The notes under the pieces are model-generated. The model had not been told where the DNA came from. It made no database searches and saw only the letters and a program-made list of their open reading frames with translations. Positions 44,941 through 57,285 of a stretch of DNA of 64,000 nt are shown here, piece by piece; position 1 is the first letter of the stretch; every line of letters starts with the position of its first letter. The stretch is from Culex pipiens pallens. Lineage: Eukaryota; Arthropoda; Insecta; Diptera; Culicidae. The stretch covers positions 30,232,181 to 30,296,180 of the forward strand of contig NC_068938.1 of assembly GCF_016801865.2 (NCBI RefSeq). The letters are read 5' to 3'. Both the position numbers and the translations under genes were made by a program.

Positions 44941-45074
44941 GTGAATACAAAGAGACGAGTTGTTCCTTTCAATTCCGCTATATATTTTTAATATCTTGAC
45001 AGATACGTATTTCGTCTACTACTTGCAGACTTCATCAGTGTTCTGTTCTCGACTACTCGTCTCTTTGTATTCAC
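44941..45074. mobile_element. 134-bp TIR insertion within the GGCAGT array
   Basis: Exact 20-bp inverted ends: GTGAATACAAAGAGACGAGT at 44941-44960 and its complement at 45055-45074. CTGATGAAGGT occurs just outside on both sides (44892 and 45076), which may be a target duplication or part of the repeat. The interior carries the hammerhead-like core on the minus strand. Confidence 0.6.
44993..45046 (-). ncRNA. Hammerhead-ribozyme-like motif
   Basis: On the minus strand the core CTGATGA (45038-45032) is followed by one extra A, a six-pair stem II GTCTGC/GTAGAC with loop AAGTA, then GAAA (45013-45010). The self-complementary TACGTA and the trinucleotide ATC come next, the place where a NUH cleavage site would lie (after C at 45002). 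Stem I is only three pairs (ACA/TGT). Very short stem III is typical of hammerheads in Penelope-like elements and retrozymes, which may act as dimers. The extra A and weak stem I make activity uncertain. Confidence 0.4.
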
Positions 45075-46247
45075 ACTGATGAAGGTATTCAAATTGTAGT
45101 CGCTGGCAGTTGAAGGCAATCGAAGGCATTCAAAGGCAGTTGAAGCGAGAAATAGGCAATTGAGGATAGTCAAAGAATAACTTCGTAAAGAAAAGGCATG
45201 TAAAGAAAAAAAAATGTAAAAAAGCCAGTTGGAAGCAATTGACAACAGTTGAACTCAGTCAGTTAAATTAAGTCAAACTCAGTCGAGAAAGTCAAAAAAA
45301 ATTTAAGGCAGTCAAAGGCAATCAAAACGGTTAAAGGCAGAAATTGAAAATCGAATGAAAATCAATCAAAGGCAGTCGAATTCGGCAGAAAAAAGGCATA
45401 AATTGACAATCGAATGAAAATCAATCAAAGGCAGTCGAATTCTGTTCAAGAAAATCAAAGGCAGTTGATGGAACAAGGCCGTTGATGGAAGGCAGATGAT
45501 AGCAATCGTAAGCAGTCAAAGGCAGTTAAAGTCAAATCGAAGTCGAATTCAGATTAAGTCAATCAAAGGCAGTTGATCGAAGAATTAAAAAGGCAGTTTT
45601 TCGAAGACAGAAGGCAGTTGAAGGCAGTCATTCAAAGTAAATCTTAGTCAGTTGAAATAAGTAAATTTAGTCGATGACAATCAAAGGCAGTTGATTGCAA
45701 TCGGAAGCAGTCAAAGGCAGTTTATGCCATTTTGTCTAAATTCAAAGGCAGTCGAATTCAGTTCAAGTCAATCAAAGGCAGTTGAAGGCAGTTGAAGCCA
45801 TTTTAGCTAATTTCAAATGCAGTTGATGGCAGACAATCAAAGGCAGTTGAAGACAGTGTTTCAAAGTAAATCTTTGTCAGTTGAAATAAGTAAATTCAGT
45901 CGATGACAATCAAAGGTAGTTGATGGCGATCGGAAGCAGTCAAAGGCAGTTGAAGCCATTTTGTCTAAATTCAAAGGCAGTCGAATTCAGTTCAAGTCAA
46001 TCAAAGGCAGTTGTCGAAGACAATAAGAGACAGTTGAAGGCAGTTATTCAAAGTAAATCAAATTCAGTTGAAATAAGTAAATTCAGTCGATGACAATCAA
46101 AGGAAGTTGATGGCGATCGGAAGCAGTCAAAGGCAGTTAAAGCCATTTTGTCTGAAAGTGAGTGTGAGTCGAAGTCAGTAGAAATCATTAAATTCAGTCA
46201 AGTCAGTCGAATACAATCGAAGGCAGTTGAAGGCAGACGAAGTCATT

Positions 46248-48254
46248 ATGTCTAAATTTATTCTTCAAAGCTTCAATAAACCCACAAAAATTACCCCAAT
46301 TTTCCTGGCATCACCCAAACAAATTGGCATAAACAAGTGTGTCACACCAAGAGCCCAAAGTACTTCTGCCCGCTCCGCACCTCAGCTCCGTGGCAGTGTT
46401 CTGACCAGCGCCAGACAGAGGGAATAATTTATACGAAAACTTTCCGTAATAAGAACCTTTCACCGAGAAAAATCTTACCAACCATATTTTTTCCCCTGCT
46501 CATTTCTTTGGTGCAGTTTTTCACCCTCAAAGTAGTGCTAAAGAATCTTTTAGCACTAAATTACCAAAGACAAAAACATGCTTTACCATTTTGCGTAAAA
46601 AGTGGAGGAGTTTTTGAAAAGGTCCAATAACTTTCTTTCTTATTTTTTGTTATATCAAAAGAAGTGTAAAATAAAAATGCCATTTTAAAATGTTACCCCC
46701 GATTTTTCCCAACATTTCCGTACTTTACAGCTTTATTTTTGGCCACTTGCCAAAAGTTTGACCAGTGAACCGCACTGGCGCGCGGGGCCAGAGCGGTTCT
46801 GAACAACCAACAAACAAAAAAAGACACTGCAATTCTGATAATTGCATTTTGACACGACTGAAACCGAAATTGTTTTCCCCTCCCCGGGCTGATGATGCGC
46901 CCTTAAGCGAAAAATAAAGCAGATTTCCATTTTTCAACCCGGAAATTTTAAAGTGGTTATTTGGCAAAGAGTTGGTTGTTTACTTGCCCCGACATTAGGC
47001 GAATTGAATTAGGACAAATGGCTTGTTTGGGAGTGACAAATGATGGCCACCATATTCGGGACGCTTCCGGTTGTCACCTTAAAGTCGTTAAATTTGTCAC
47101 GTGGGAGAAAATTTTCTTGTTTTGCTTTGCCTTTCCCAGCAAATAATGCCCTTATGAATTGTTTAAGGATGTTGACTCAAGGTACACACCAAGTCTCGGA
47201 AGTGTTCCCAGGAACTGGTTTTGACAACTTTGAACGGATACAAAATGCATGCGCCTTTATTTGGATTGCTGTTTACGTTTTTTTCTTCTGTTTTCCCAGA
47301 AGCAGGCAATATTATGTATGATTCTGTGTCAGGCTATTTGTCTTCCGTTCAAGGAGGAGGAGATGAAAAATGAACGGCTGGGTCGGCGGAAAAGTTTTGT
47401 CGACATTATCAAGGTGGTAAAAAAAGGTGCAAACTCAAATTTGAATTGCGTCATTCAAATTTTGCTTGTTTTTTTTTTGTAAAGAATTTTGACGTAAATG
47501 TTAAAGCATTTTTCTTGAATGTTAAAGACTTTTTTAAATTGTCACCTTACACTGCACTGCGGTTGTTTAGCACAAGAAGTTACAATTGCTTGTGTTTCCG
47601 TGCAACATGGCAGTTACTGTCCTCCACGTGGTTGTCCTCTTATATAGGTTGTATTGTATTGATTCAAGAGTTTGTTTATTTTCGTTTCGTTACAGGTACT
47701 TCATGTTCAATTGACGTTGGCAGAAAGGTTTTTTTTGTCCCATATGAGCTCAGAGTAAGTAAGCATAAATAAGCCGTATTACGGCTATTGGGACGTTCTT
47801 GACTGGAAGGACAAATTTAACGTAAATTTTTGGTTTTCGGCTTGCATTCACCTTTTTGCACAATATTCGACGTTTAGATTAAAAAGAAAATACCAGATTT
47901 GTGTTCATTTTTGCTTGCCGAAAAATTTTTTGAGTGATTGATAACTTTCTTTAAATATGTTTTAAAAGTTAATTATATTAAGTTAAAAGAAAGTGACAAA
48001 CAATCATCAAATCGAAAAAGTAACTGGAAAATTGTGAAAAAAAAAAACAAATTGACAAAAGATAATGATTGGTTGTTTTTCAACAGATCGAATACTGCCA
48101 ATAGAAAACAAAAACTGAGGAAATATTCGATTGTAAAAATAGGAAAACAAGAGCAGTAAAACCTTTCACAAATATAAAGCTGGTGAAAATAATCATTTGA
48201 TCACGGAATAATATTTTTTTAAATCGAAGAAAATGTGCAGTAGTGAGTTAAACA
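46248..48254. other. Non-coding stretch
   Basis: No supported gene. Short frames occur on both strands. A small hairpin AATAGCCGTAATACGGCTTA lies on the minus strand at about 47771-47790. 46.7-47.2 kb has near-even composition. Confidence 0.45.
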
Positions 48255-49584
48255 CCCGAGCATGGGTAAATAACAAGGGAAATGCGTAATAATACCTTTC
48301 TCTGGTATCAATACCAAATTTTGGTATTCCTGGACCCTTTAAAATTTGTCTTGAGGATTATGCAAGAGCAAAATGTGGTATCATACCAATTTAAGGTATT
48401 GTTTTGATATTGCAAAATTGCAGAATTTGTCAATGGTCGAACACCACATTTTGGTATTCTTTTGGTATTACAGTATTTTATCAAATTCCACTGAAACCTT
48501 GGGAAAAATTTTGACCAATTTTGACAAAATAATTAATTTTGCGCTAAAATGATGTCTCAAAGCGAATACATTCATTGAAAACCGGAAATTTTAAACATTT
48601 TTGATATACCCCCTAAAGAAATGACTTGAAATTGTGGAAAAATTTCTAAGACAGAATGCCACATTTTGGTATTATTTTGGTTTTGAAGTGTTTCATCAAA
48701 TTCCTCTGAAACTAAAGAATTTTTTTTATAAATTTTGACGAGATAAATAATTGTGCGCTAAAATGACTTGAAACTCAAAAATGTTAAAGCTGATTTACAT
48801 TTTTTTTAATGTACCCACTAAGATTTTTTTTTAAATCGTTGAAATTTCTCTAAGTCGGGATAACCAAATACTTTGACTAACAAGTCATTCGACAGATTAT
48901 TGAATTTTGGTGAATTTCAATCCAGTTTCATTTTAATAACACTTATTTTTCAATCTTGTTATTTTTCAGAAGCTTCAAGAACTTCATGCACAGGCCGTTC
49001 ATCAATGACAAATGCATTCGATGTGGTGAAGAATATCACTAAGAACAACATGGAATCATCAGGTGAGTAGATTTGGCTGTTGCATATGGATCATTTCCGT
49101 TTTTTCACTAACTGCAACTGTTGCACTAAAAATGGTATGAAAATACAAAATTTTGGTATTTCTTGTGCAAATACCAGCGACCTAAATGTGCTCTTGGTTG
49201 CCCAGTAATAGATGGTAAAATACCATGAAATCATACCAAAATCATGTATGTGGAAGACCACAGGAAACCCAAAATCTGATTTTCCAAGGGCGCGGGAATA
49301 CCTAAAAATAAAACCATGGCAATACCAAGTTTTGGTATTCAAGCAATGTTCAAAAATCCAGAAGACCTCAACTTGGTATTGAAATGGTTTTATTTTGTGG
49401 TATTATTTTACCTTTGGAATAACATGGTTTGGTATTGTTGTGCCCTTCCACATACAAGACCTTGGTATGATTTCATGGTATTTTACCATCTATTACTGGG
49501 CAACCAAGGGCACATTTTGGTCCCTGTTATTTGCCCAAGTAATACCAAAATTTGGTATTCCCGTGTTATTTACCTCTGCTCGGG
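48255..49584. mobile_element. 1.33-kb TIR element with exon-like core
   Basis: The ends are CCCGAGCATGGGTAAATAAC and, inverted, CCCGAGCAGAGGTAAATAAC. Both halves are crowded with TTTGGTATT/AATACCAAA words in opposite orientations. The middle (about 48840-49080) is free of these words and contains an exon-like segment with good splice signals. No transposase domain is recognisable. The ends resemble those of 62874-63319. Confidence 0.7.
48970..49062 (+). pseudogene. Exon-like segment inside the TIR element
   Basis: A strong acceptor (CTTGTTATTTTTCAG) precedes and a strong donor (CAG|GTGAGT) follows a 93-nt segment that is open in one frame only, reading ASRTSCTGRSSMTNAFDVVK then NITKNNMESSG. 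The other two frames contain stops. The segment sits in the unique core of the element. It could be an exon of a decayed element gene, a captured host exon, or a host exon around which the element halves inserted. I do not recognise the peptide. Confidence 0.3.
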
Positions 49585-49678
49585 TATGCAAGAAAGTCAA
49601 GAGTGATAGATCAAATCTTTTTCAGCTGATTTCAGTTTGGATAATAGAGAAAATATCGTGTTTATGTTTATTTTTCTA

Positions 49679-49905
49679 CACAGAAAAAAAATGATGGTGA
49701 TATTCATCAGGAAATGGTGACAGATTTTGTGGCAAAATAAATGATAAATTTTACCCCAGAAAATGATGAATTTTCATCAGTTTTTGATGAATATTCATCA
49801 GGTTCACATTTTTACACATTTTTTATGTAATATTACACAAATAAAGAGGTAATATTCAAGCTACCAAATTTTCAACATTCCAAAATTCAACTTTTTTTTT
49901 CTGTG
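49679..49905. mobile_element. 227-bp MITE with TA target duplication
   Basis: The ends CACAGAAAAAAAATG and, inverted, CACAGAAAAAAAAAG are flanked by TA on each side (49677-49678 and 49906-49907). The body carries repeated TCATCAG words in both halves. A degraded relative lies at 39410-39570. TA duplication and size fit a non-autonomous Tc1/mariner-type element. Confidence 0.8.
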
Positions 49906-52900
49906 TATTTCATAAAATAAACTAATAAACGTTAAGGTGAAACGGGAAGGTTCCGCTATATTGACAAAACTACTCGAATGCAGCTTTAAGGAAAATACTG
50001 TAGCTTTAAAAAGTTCTGTGTGTTGCAGACGATAAATGTAACGATAGCAAGCAATCTTTCAAGTTCAGAAATTGATTTAAGTTGACCAGAAGTTGTATAA
50101 AATCTGGCGTCCTGTTTCACTATAAAATTAGCTTTTTTTGCAAAAAAAATAAAACATCCATCATGGCAGCAGTAATTTCTTATCTGGCATCCGTTACAGT
50201 AGTTTATGACATTATTAAAGCATCTTTTCCAAGCTTCCAACCTGTCCTCGTTAACACCCTACTCCTCATATCGCTAATTAATTTAGGTACAAATTATGTT
50301 TCCCGCTTGCCCGGGTCCAGAAACCACCACTTGGCTCTAATTAAGCCCTCGAATCCAATTAGTCATAAAGAACTAAAATTCCCCGGTCCGGTCCCAGCAC
50401 CGCAAACCTGCTAAACGCACCCGCTTAACGCATATTTCATCCCATTTCCGCTCCTCGCCCGGAGGTGATGTCCAGTGAGCATCAACGTCAGCGTCTTAAA
50501 CCTCGGGCTTGACTTGAATCTGGAAAACCCAAGTTTGCCGCCGTAGCATTATTAATGACCAAACATAATTAAGAGTCCAGTATTTTAAGTCGGTGTGGTT
50601 GCACTTTTAGCCGCCAGGTCTTCGGGTCTTCCGTTTTTTGCAGAGGAAATTTATGCCAGGGCACATGCAGCTTCTTTGCTGGTCACACGCCCGGGCAGAA
50701 ACTTGTCCAGAGCAGAAGAAGACGCGCTGAAGAACAAGTGTTCATTGTATTAGCAGAAGGTGGCGCTGGCTTGTCGGAGGGCTTCAAGCTGAGCAGCGGC
50801 AGGAAGCTACTTGTAAAACACTTCAAGCTCAAGGCGAAAGAACCAAGAGAAGAAGCATCTCGCGAGAGGATGCTGCTTTGGGGTCTGAAGGATGAAGAAC
50901 ATGACGACAAACGACCGACAAAATCGTCATTAAATATAATAAAACACGAGGGGGGACAAGCGCAGGGCAGGAAGAGGATCAAGGGGAGATTTGGATCTCG
51001 GGAGCAGTGAAGACATGCTTTGGGGATTGAATAAAAACAGGGGGGATAATCAAATCAGCAAAGAGAGCCCTCTGGATTTTTGGAATGGAAAGAAACATTT
51101 TGAGGAACATGGTGAAGAACAACATCCCAAAAGTTTTCATGTTTTGTATTGCATTGTGAAAGATAAAAGCGGGAAAGAGAAGAATTTAAAGAGGATGTTT
51201 TACGCGCCAAAAAAACTGCTTTAAAGCGTTATTGAAGTAAGTTTCTGTAAAAAAGAAGGATTCTTCTTTAAAACTTTTCTGTTGATTTAAACTTGGATAA
51301 TAAACTAATAAATGTGTAAAACATAATTAGTAGCTTTAAAGTTATAAATTCGCAAAATGTCCTCAATAAATCTCAAACTAACTCGGTTTTTAAGCTTCGA
51401 TAAAATTTTTGCAATACAGTTCAGGATGGTGGTAAATCTGATACTGGAGAGGATATTTAATGAAATAATGGTAAAGTATAAAAGAAGAAAAATAACATAA
51501 ATATTAAATTTTATAAGCAAAATCAAAAAGTGCAATCAAGAGATAATTCAAAATGCTTTTTTTTAATTTTGGAATATTTTATAACAGAAAGCACCCCCGC
51601 TAAAATATTTTTGAAAATCTGAGACGTTTTTCTGATTTTGACACGATATCTTGGAAATCATTGATTCGTTTTCTAATGTTATAAAATGAAACTGTTGTGA
51701 AATTGGCAGCCATTTGAATCAAAAATAATTTTGAAATTCAAGAACTTAAGAGAAATCCTTCGAAAAGACTAAAAACACTTAATTTGGGCATTTTAAACTG
51801 TTTGACATGATTTTTAAATTAGTTTTGTTTAAAGCAAACAAACTTTTAATATTTTCTTTTGTTTATATTGAAAATCGAAAATCAATAGTTATTTTTTTTT
51901 TTGCAGAGTTCTTTTTCTTGAAGATTTTTTAAATTAAACAAAAGGATTTTTTTCAAAAAGAACCCATTAATATGACCGTTACATGAAAATGTAAAATTTT
52001 ATATAAAAAAAAGTTTAATAATTAATTTTATACAATTTCACAAATTAGATTTTTTTTATTTTTTATATAAAAATGACACATTTTCGATTTCCTATGTCAA
52101 AAAAAGGCATTTTTCACCATCAGTTTTTCCATACAAAGTTCAATATTTCAAAAAATATGTTTGATACATGCAACTAAAAATGACTTGTACATTTTTTTAA
52201 AATAAAATCCACCGTTTTCAAGCTAACCAATTTTTAACAATAATCAATAATAATCTACGATGGAAAAATAATTTTTATGACCAAACGAAAACTACAGCCT
52301 AGTTCATAAAATTTTGATGTTGGGTTAATATGACCCTTTAGGCCTGAACAATTTAAGGTGAAGTTTATCGAAAAAAGTTAAGTTTTTTGTTAAAAAGTTA
52401 TTTTTTTTTAATGAGTATTTTCAGTTTCATTTCATTAGTCCTTTTTCCAACTCGCGATATCTCGAAAACCATTGGAATATTTTTTTTATTTAAAAAGAGA
52501 AGCTTTTGTGAAATTGTCTGCTGTTTCAAATATACATAATTTTTAAATTTGTGAATCAAATTAACTTTATTAAAGGACGAAAAACATTATTTTTTACATT
52601 ATTAAATGTTGGGCTAGATTACAAAATTTTTAAATATTTTTATTGATAGAAGAAGAAAATTTTACAAAATTTTCACTTACCATATACCATATTCTTCATC
52701 CCAAACTCTTGATTTTTTTAGTGTTCTAAATCATAACTAACAATTTTTAAAGTTCAAAAATACATTTGTTAAAAAATCATCTTGAAGGGACAAATAGTCA
52801 AATAGAAAAATCGGGATTGTTCTTCGAAGAATCTATTTTTTTACCACCTAAGACACTAAATCGATCAGAAAATCTCTCTCAAAATTGATATTTTCGAATA

Positions 52901-54957
52901 TTTACATGCGCATTTTGTATGATTAACCTGCAAAATTGTATGGATTGTTGTATTGAAAAACTAAAGATGCAAAATGGCTTCTTTTTACATTAGTAATTCA
53001 TATACAAAGTTTTACCCAAAATAAAAGAAAATATAAAGAATAGTTTGTAATAATTCGTTTAAAATTAAGCAAGTTGGAGAAAACACCAGCTGAATAAAAA
53101 TATTTTTTCTCAAAATACAGATTTATGAATATAATAAGGAACTTTTGTTTGTATACCGACAAGACCAATAAAATGTTTTATTCAGATGCAAAAATCTAAA
53201 AATACATCTTCATCTTAATCTCACCTTCTTAAAGGAAATGGCAGTACTTCCACCTGAAATTACAACCTCATAAAACGAACATTTCACGAAGAAACGATTA
53301 CCAAAGTGCGCTGCTCAGATTTCACATGCCGCCGCCGAGGTTGTTGGTTTTGATTTCAATTCTCGCTCTCCCGAGGGTCTCATTTCCTCACCTGGAGCAG
53401 CACCAGACCCTGACCGGACATTTAGGCTGTCTCTTGCACGGCTGTCGGAGACTGACTTCCACGCGACTCTTCTCTTCGAGTCGCTCTTCTTATCTTACAC
53501 TTTTCAAGTGACTGCGTGCCGCCGCCGTCGTGCGCGAACTGAAACGACTTTTTAATCTCTTTCTCTTTTGCTCGGTGCCAGGTTGACTTCCTCTTCTGGA
53601 GAGATGCTGCCTTTACGTGTGTTTGAGTGCGTGTGTGTTTGCCAATTGTCAGAAGAGGAAGAAATAGAAGGAGGCCCAGATATCGTTAAGGAGAAGCACT
53701 CATGTTGAACAATTTATTCAAGATTCTCGAGCATCCTTCGGGAGATTTGCTACATTTTCATTTCGGTTTTTTTGCTCTCTCTCTCACTTTTTTTCGGAGG
53801 CTCGGAAACGAACCTTAGATAAGGGCCCTGATCATTGATTCGGAGCGGATGTGAGCTGACTTGAGACTGTTGAATTATAGCGTGCTTTAACAAGTTCGAT
53901 TTTTTTTTGCTGCTCTATATTTCACCTGGCAATCGATTCTCGGTCGTTGCGTCGTAATGAAAAAATTGCGGTTATTTTTAGCAAAAGAGTATTGAGGCTA
54001 CCTTTCTTAAATTATATTCATGATTTCGAAACAAAAATCAGATGGTTTTTTATTTTTTTTTTGCCGTAAACAGAAAATTGGAAAAATAGAAGTTTTTTCT
54101 TCAAGTTTTTTTTCCTCAAGCCCCACTTTAAAAAAGCTTTCAACTTTCAAGTGCTCCCAATACACTCTGAAGGAAACATAAAAAAATCACCTTCTCAAAA
54201 GTAAAAGAATGGAAAAACTTGTGCTCCCCAAAGCGAACAGCAACAGACTCGGACTCGGTATCAAGATTGATGGCCTCATCGAACAAACTGGGAGAAATTT
54301 TCCCCTGTTGCTCGAATTTCTTGATAAGGAGAGGAAAGCGGAAAACACGTCTGGACGATGGAGTCGGCAGCTCGCAAAGATTCGACAGCTATGATAAGCC
54401 GGATAAGAGGAGCGAAAGAACAGTCAAAGTTTCCGTGCGTTGATCTTGTTTGAGGGGAAACAGAAGCAAAGATGTACAGTACGAAAAATTAAGGTTTAGA
54501 AATCTCGAAAATATATTTTTTCAATAAGAATTAAATCACGAAAGAATAATCAGATTCAACTGCCTCAACAGGAGAAAAGCAACTCGCGACAAAATTTTGA
54601 TGCTAGGAATTTTGACAGGTATGATTTTCAAAAAGTATTCGCCTCCTTTTCTCTCCCACAGAAAACTGAGGACAGTGTAGCTGTCAATCGGTTAAAGTCA
54701 CTCAGAAAATGAACTTTGAGTGATTTGAGTTCATTTCTGACGTCACGATTTTCTCATCTATAACAAAGAAAGATTCTTCTACAATTAACTTAGCGAGTTC
54801 TTACCTGCTTGAAAAGAGATCTGTCTCTATATTTGAAAAAACTTTCTGTCAGCGATCATTCCCGAAAACGAAATTTGCTCACACACAGCGCCTATCACGA
54901 TCGTCAGTGCTTGGCGACGGCCGGTGAACGAAAACACAAAGACGAAACGAAAGAAAA
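49906..54957. other. Long stretch without recognisable genes or complete elements
   Basis: 50.2-51.2 kb is purine-rich on the + strand and includes a frame at 50738-51010 that starts with GTG and is not supported. 51.3-53.2 kb is very AT-rich. 53.3-54.5 kb is pyrimidine-rich near 53.35-53.65 kb with clusters of CTCTTCTC and CCGCCGCC, possibly regulatory. No domain-bearing frame is present. Confidence 0.45.
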
Positions 54958-55134
54958 ATGAGCACCACTCAAGCAGCCACCCGCACGAGACAACGTGCTC
55001 TTTTTCTTTCTCTCGTTTTCGTATCTCTCTTCCTATGTTTGCTGCGTGGTGACAGAAGTCATTTGAATGCGATCATGGGAGAGATGATCGGAATCTCGGT
55101 AGAACGACCGTTCTCTGAGCGAATGTTTTTCTAG
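54958..55134 (+). CDS. Candidate 58-residue ORF with signal-peptide-like start
   Basis: An ATG in a good insect context (GAAAAATGAGC) opens 58 codons ending in TAG. The N-terminus is basic (MSTTQAATRTRQR), followed by a hydrophobic run ALFLSLVFVSLFLCLL and then a charged tail RGDRSHLNAIMGEMIG ending SERMFF. This resembles a signal peptide or anchor plus a ~28-residue tail. The hydrophobic run arises from a pyrimidine-rich CTCTTTTTCTTTC tract, so it could be accidental. No family is recognised, and there are no neighbours to support it. Confidence 0.2.
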   Translation: MSTTQAATRTRQRALFLSLVFVSLFLCLLRGDRSHLNAIMGEMIGISVERPFSERMFF

Positions 55135-57285
55135 AGGGAGTTCAATGACTGTGTGAGAGACTTTGCCTAGCAATCATGTGTGAAACGAAGGAAAGCAAAA
55201 TGTCAAAATCAGTCGCGGTGAAGACGATTGGAGTGTTCTGTCACCTATCAGAGCATATCGAGGGTGAACAAGACTCTTTTTGTTCTTTCGAGTGATATCG
55301 ATGAAACGAAAGTTTCAAATTTCAATAACATTCACAAGAGAAACTTTAGATGTTAGGATTTTTTTCGTCTTACTATTTCTGTTGTAAAAAGTTAAAAGAC
55401 AACTAGAAGAAACTTAAATTTTGAGATAACTCCCTCACTAATTGCACGTTTGTGACTGTGCCCTGAATCTACAAGAAAGAGAGGCGGACTCTGGAGTTCA
55501 TGCGCTGGGGGAATTTAAAGTTGATTGGCTCAGGGAAAGGTGGGTCGTCGTCTCCTTCTCATTGACGTTCGAGATTAGGGACGAATAATAATTAACGGTC
55601 TGTTGAGTGAGATGTTTGCTACTTGGAGCGTGATAACGGCGTTGAAAGTTTTCCAGAAGCGGAGATTAGCTGGTTGTATTTGAGTCTGAGTGGAAAATGG
55701 AGTTGAATATTAATTAGGTGATTTGCTGCTTATTTTATCATTCAAATTTTAGCTATTTGCTTTTCACAGCAAACAGCCGAGAGTAATACTTCTTTTCAAT
55801 TTTCGTCTAAGGGTTATTTTTCTCTTAAAAATCATGAATCCAACGATTTTCTACCGAAATTCCTCAAGATCAAACGCAGTCATCATTGTAGGATTGTTAA
55901 TTCGATTATCCCACAACACAGATCTCAAAGCCAAAACCACACCTTAACCGCCAGACCGGGAAACTTTAATCAAAGCTCAACGACCCATGTCGCGGCACGG
56001 AGGCAACTCAATAATTGAAAACAACACACGACTTCAAAAAACCCAAATAAATCAAAAGACAACGACTGTCTGCCGCGAGACTTCAATTTCGGGTGATGAT
56101 TCATGGCCCACGTTACGCCTGGGTGGCGTCGTCGGATGTGGAACCGTGAATTAAAGACTCCGCCGAAATTGTTGGTTGAACTCGCGTGCTGATTTCGGGC
56201 GTTCGATGTAATCAAAGGGGTGTTTTGGACCCACGTCACATTAGGCACCAGGGGACCGGAAATTCCGGATCGTTATCCAAATCTACGGGGCCTGTTGACC
56301 CTTTTCCTAGAATTTTGACCTGAAGAAGCTACATCTGTGGCTCAAGCTTCTTCTTCTCATACCCCACATGAACGTCTCCCTTTGGGAGAGACAAATTAGA
56401 GCTTAAATCAGTGCCGCCGCCGCCGACAAATGAGTCCCAAATTACCCCGTCGACTCATCTTTCGGGGGAACAAAAACTCTGAAGTAAACGCAAACATTGC
56501 CCGCCGGGAGTTGACTGTGACAACGTTCAAGCTCATCATCGTCCCATCTTCTTCCTGCCCGCGGCTTCCAGGCTGGCTTCTTTCGTTCCCTGGGAAAGGA
56601 CCGTGAAATTTCTGGTGACGAAAACTCCACCAGACAAATTTGCCCGGCCGGCTCTGATGGGAATGATGGATGGGATGGCGGGTTGGGAAATTAAGGCTTT
56701 CCGCCGGTAAGCATCAGCTGACTTTCCCGGGTGACACACAAAAGTCGGCCCGAAAATCTAACGGAAGGCGTGGGAAATTCAGGAAAATTAAATTATATGG
56801 CATAGACAGACGAGCCACGCCACAACAATGACTTGATACATGGGCCCGGGCTGGGGTTTTTCCTGGAAGATATTGATTAAGTTAGGCTTGAGGTGGCTTA
56901 AGCGAAGGGAGGATGCAAATTAAAGCGGTTGAAGGTAGTGAAACGTACTGGGAGGTGTCAGGAAAGGATTATATAATTTAATTAGAGATGAGACAATGGA
57001 TGACCTTAAAATTGCATTATCTACGCCCTGTTCAAAACTAATAATATAAAAATTAAATTCCGAAATTATTCCGACAAAATGACTTCTTAACAAAGCCCCT
57101 TTATCTTATTATCTTATTTCTATAAACATTTTGACAATTTATTTTCAAAATTTGATACAATCTAGACTCGATTTTTTGGACACGAAGGTTTCGAGGTACT
57201 TCGGATAATCAAATAATAAGGGAGATTTTTTTTTTCGCAATCTAAATATTTGCTTTACAATATTGTTTTAATCACCGGAAGTCAA
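55135..57285. other. Mixed-composition non-coding stretch
   Basis: 55.2-56.9 kb has near-even composition with short two-strand frames and no recognisable product. GCCGCCGCCGCC at 56412-56425 is a small trinucleotide repeat. GATTTTTTGGACACGAAGG...CTTCGGATAATC near 57170-57210 resembles transposon words also found at 62769-62820. Confidence 0.4.

Larger units (their letters stand above)
43627..46247 (+). repeat. Diverged GGCAGT minisatellite (~10-bp unit), 2.6 kb
   Basis: Hundreds of imperfect units of the type AAGGCAGTCA, AAGGCAGTTG and GAAGGCAGTC succeed each other with point changes and variable spacing. Higher-order copies are visible: a block containing GTCAGTTGAAATAAGTAAAT recurs near 45655, 45880 and (as TTCAGTTGAAATAAGTAAAT) 46065, and a ~65-bp block with AATCGAATGAAAATCAATCA repeats near 45350 and 45410. 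The divergence makes this much older than the 7-9-bp arrays. A ~135-bp inverted-repeat insertion interrupts it at 44941-45074. Confidence 0.92.

Noticed and set aside
46887..46915. Second hammerhead-like core CTGATGA...GAAA
   Set aside because: Stem II is only two pairs and no stem III or cleavage triplet follows.
50738..51010. 90-residue purine-rich frame
   Set aside because: Starts at GTG, opposite strand equally open, charged composition follows purine bias.
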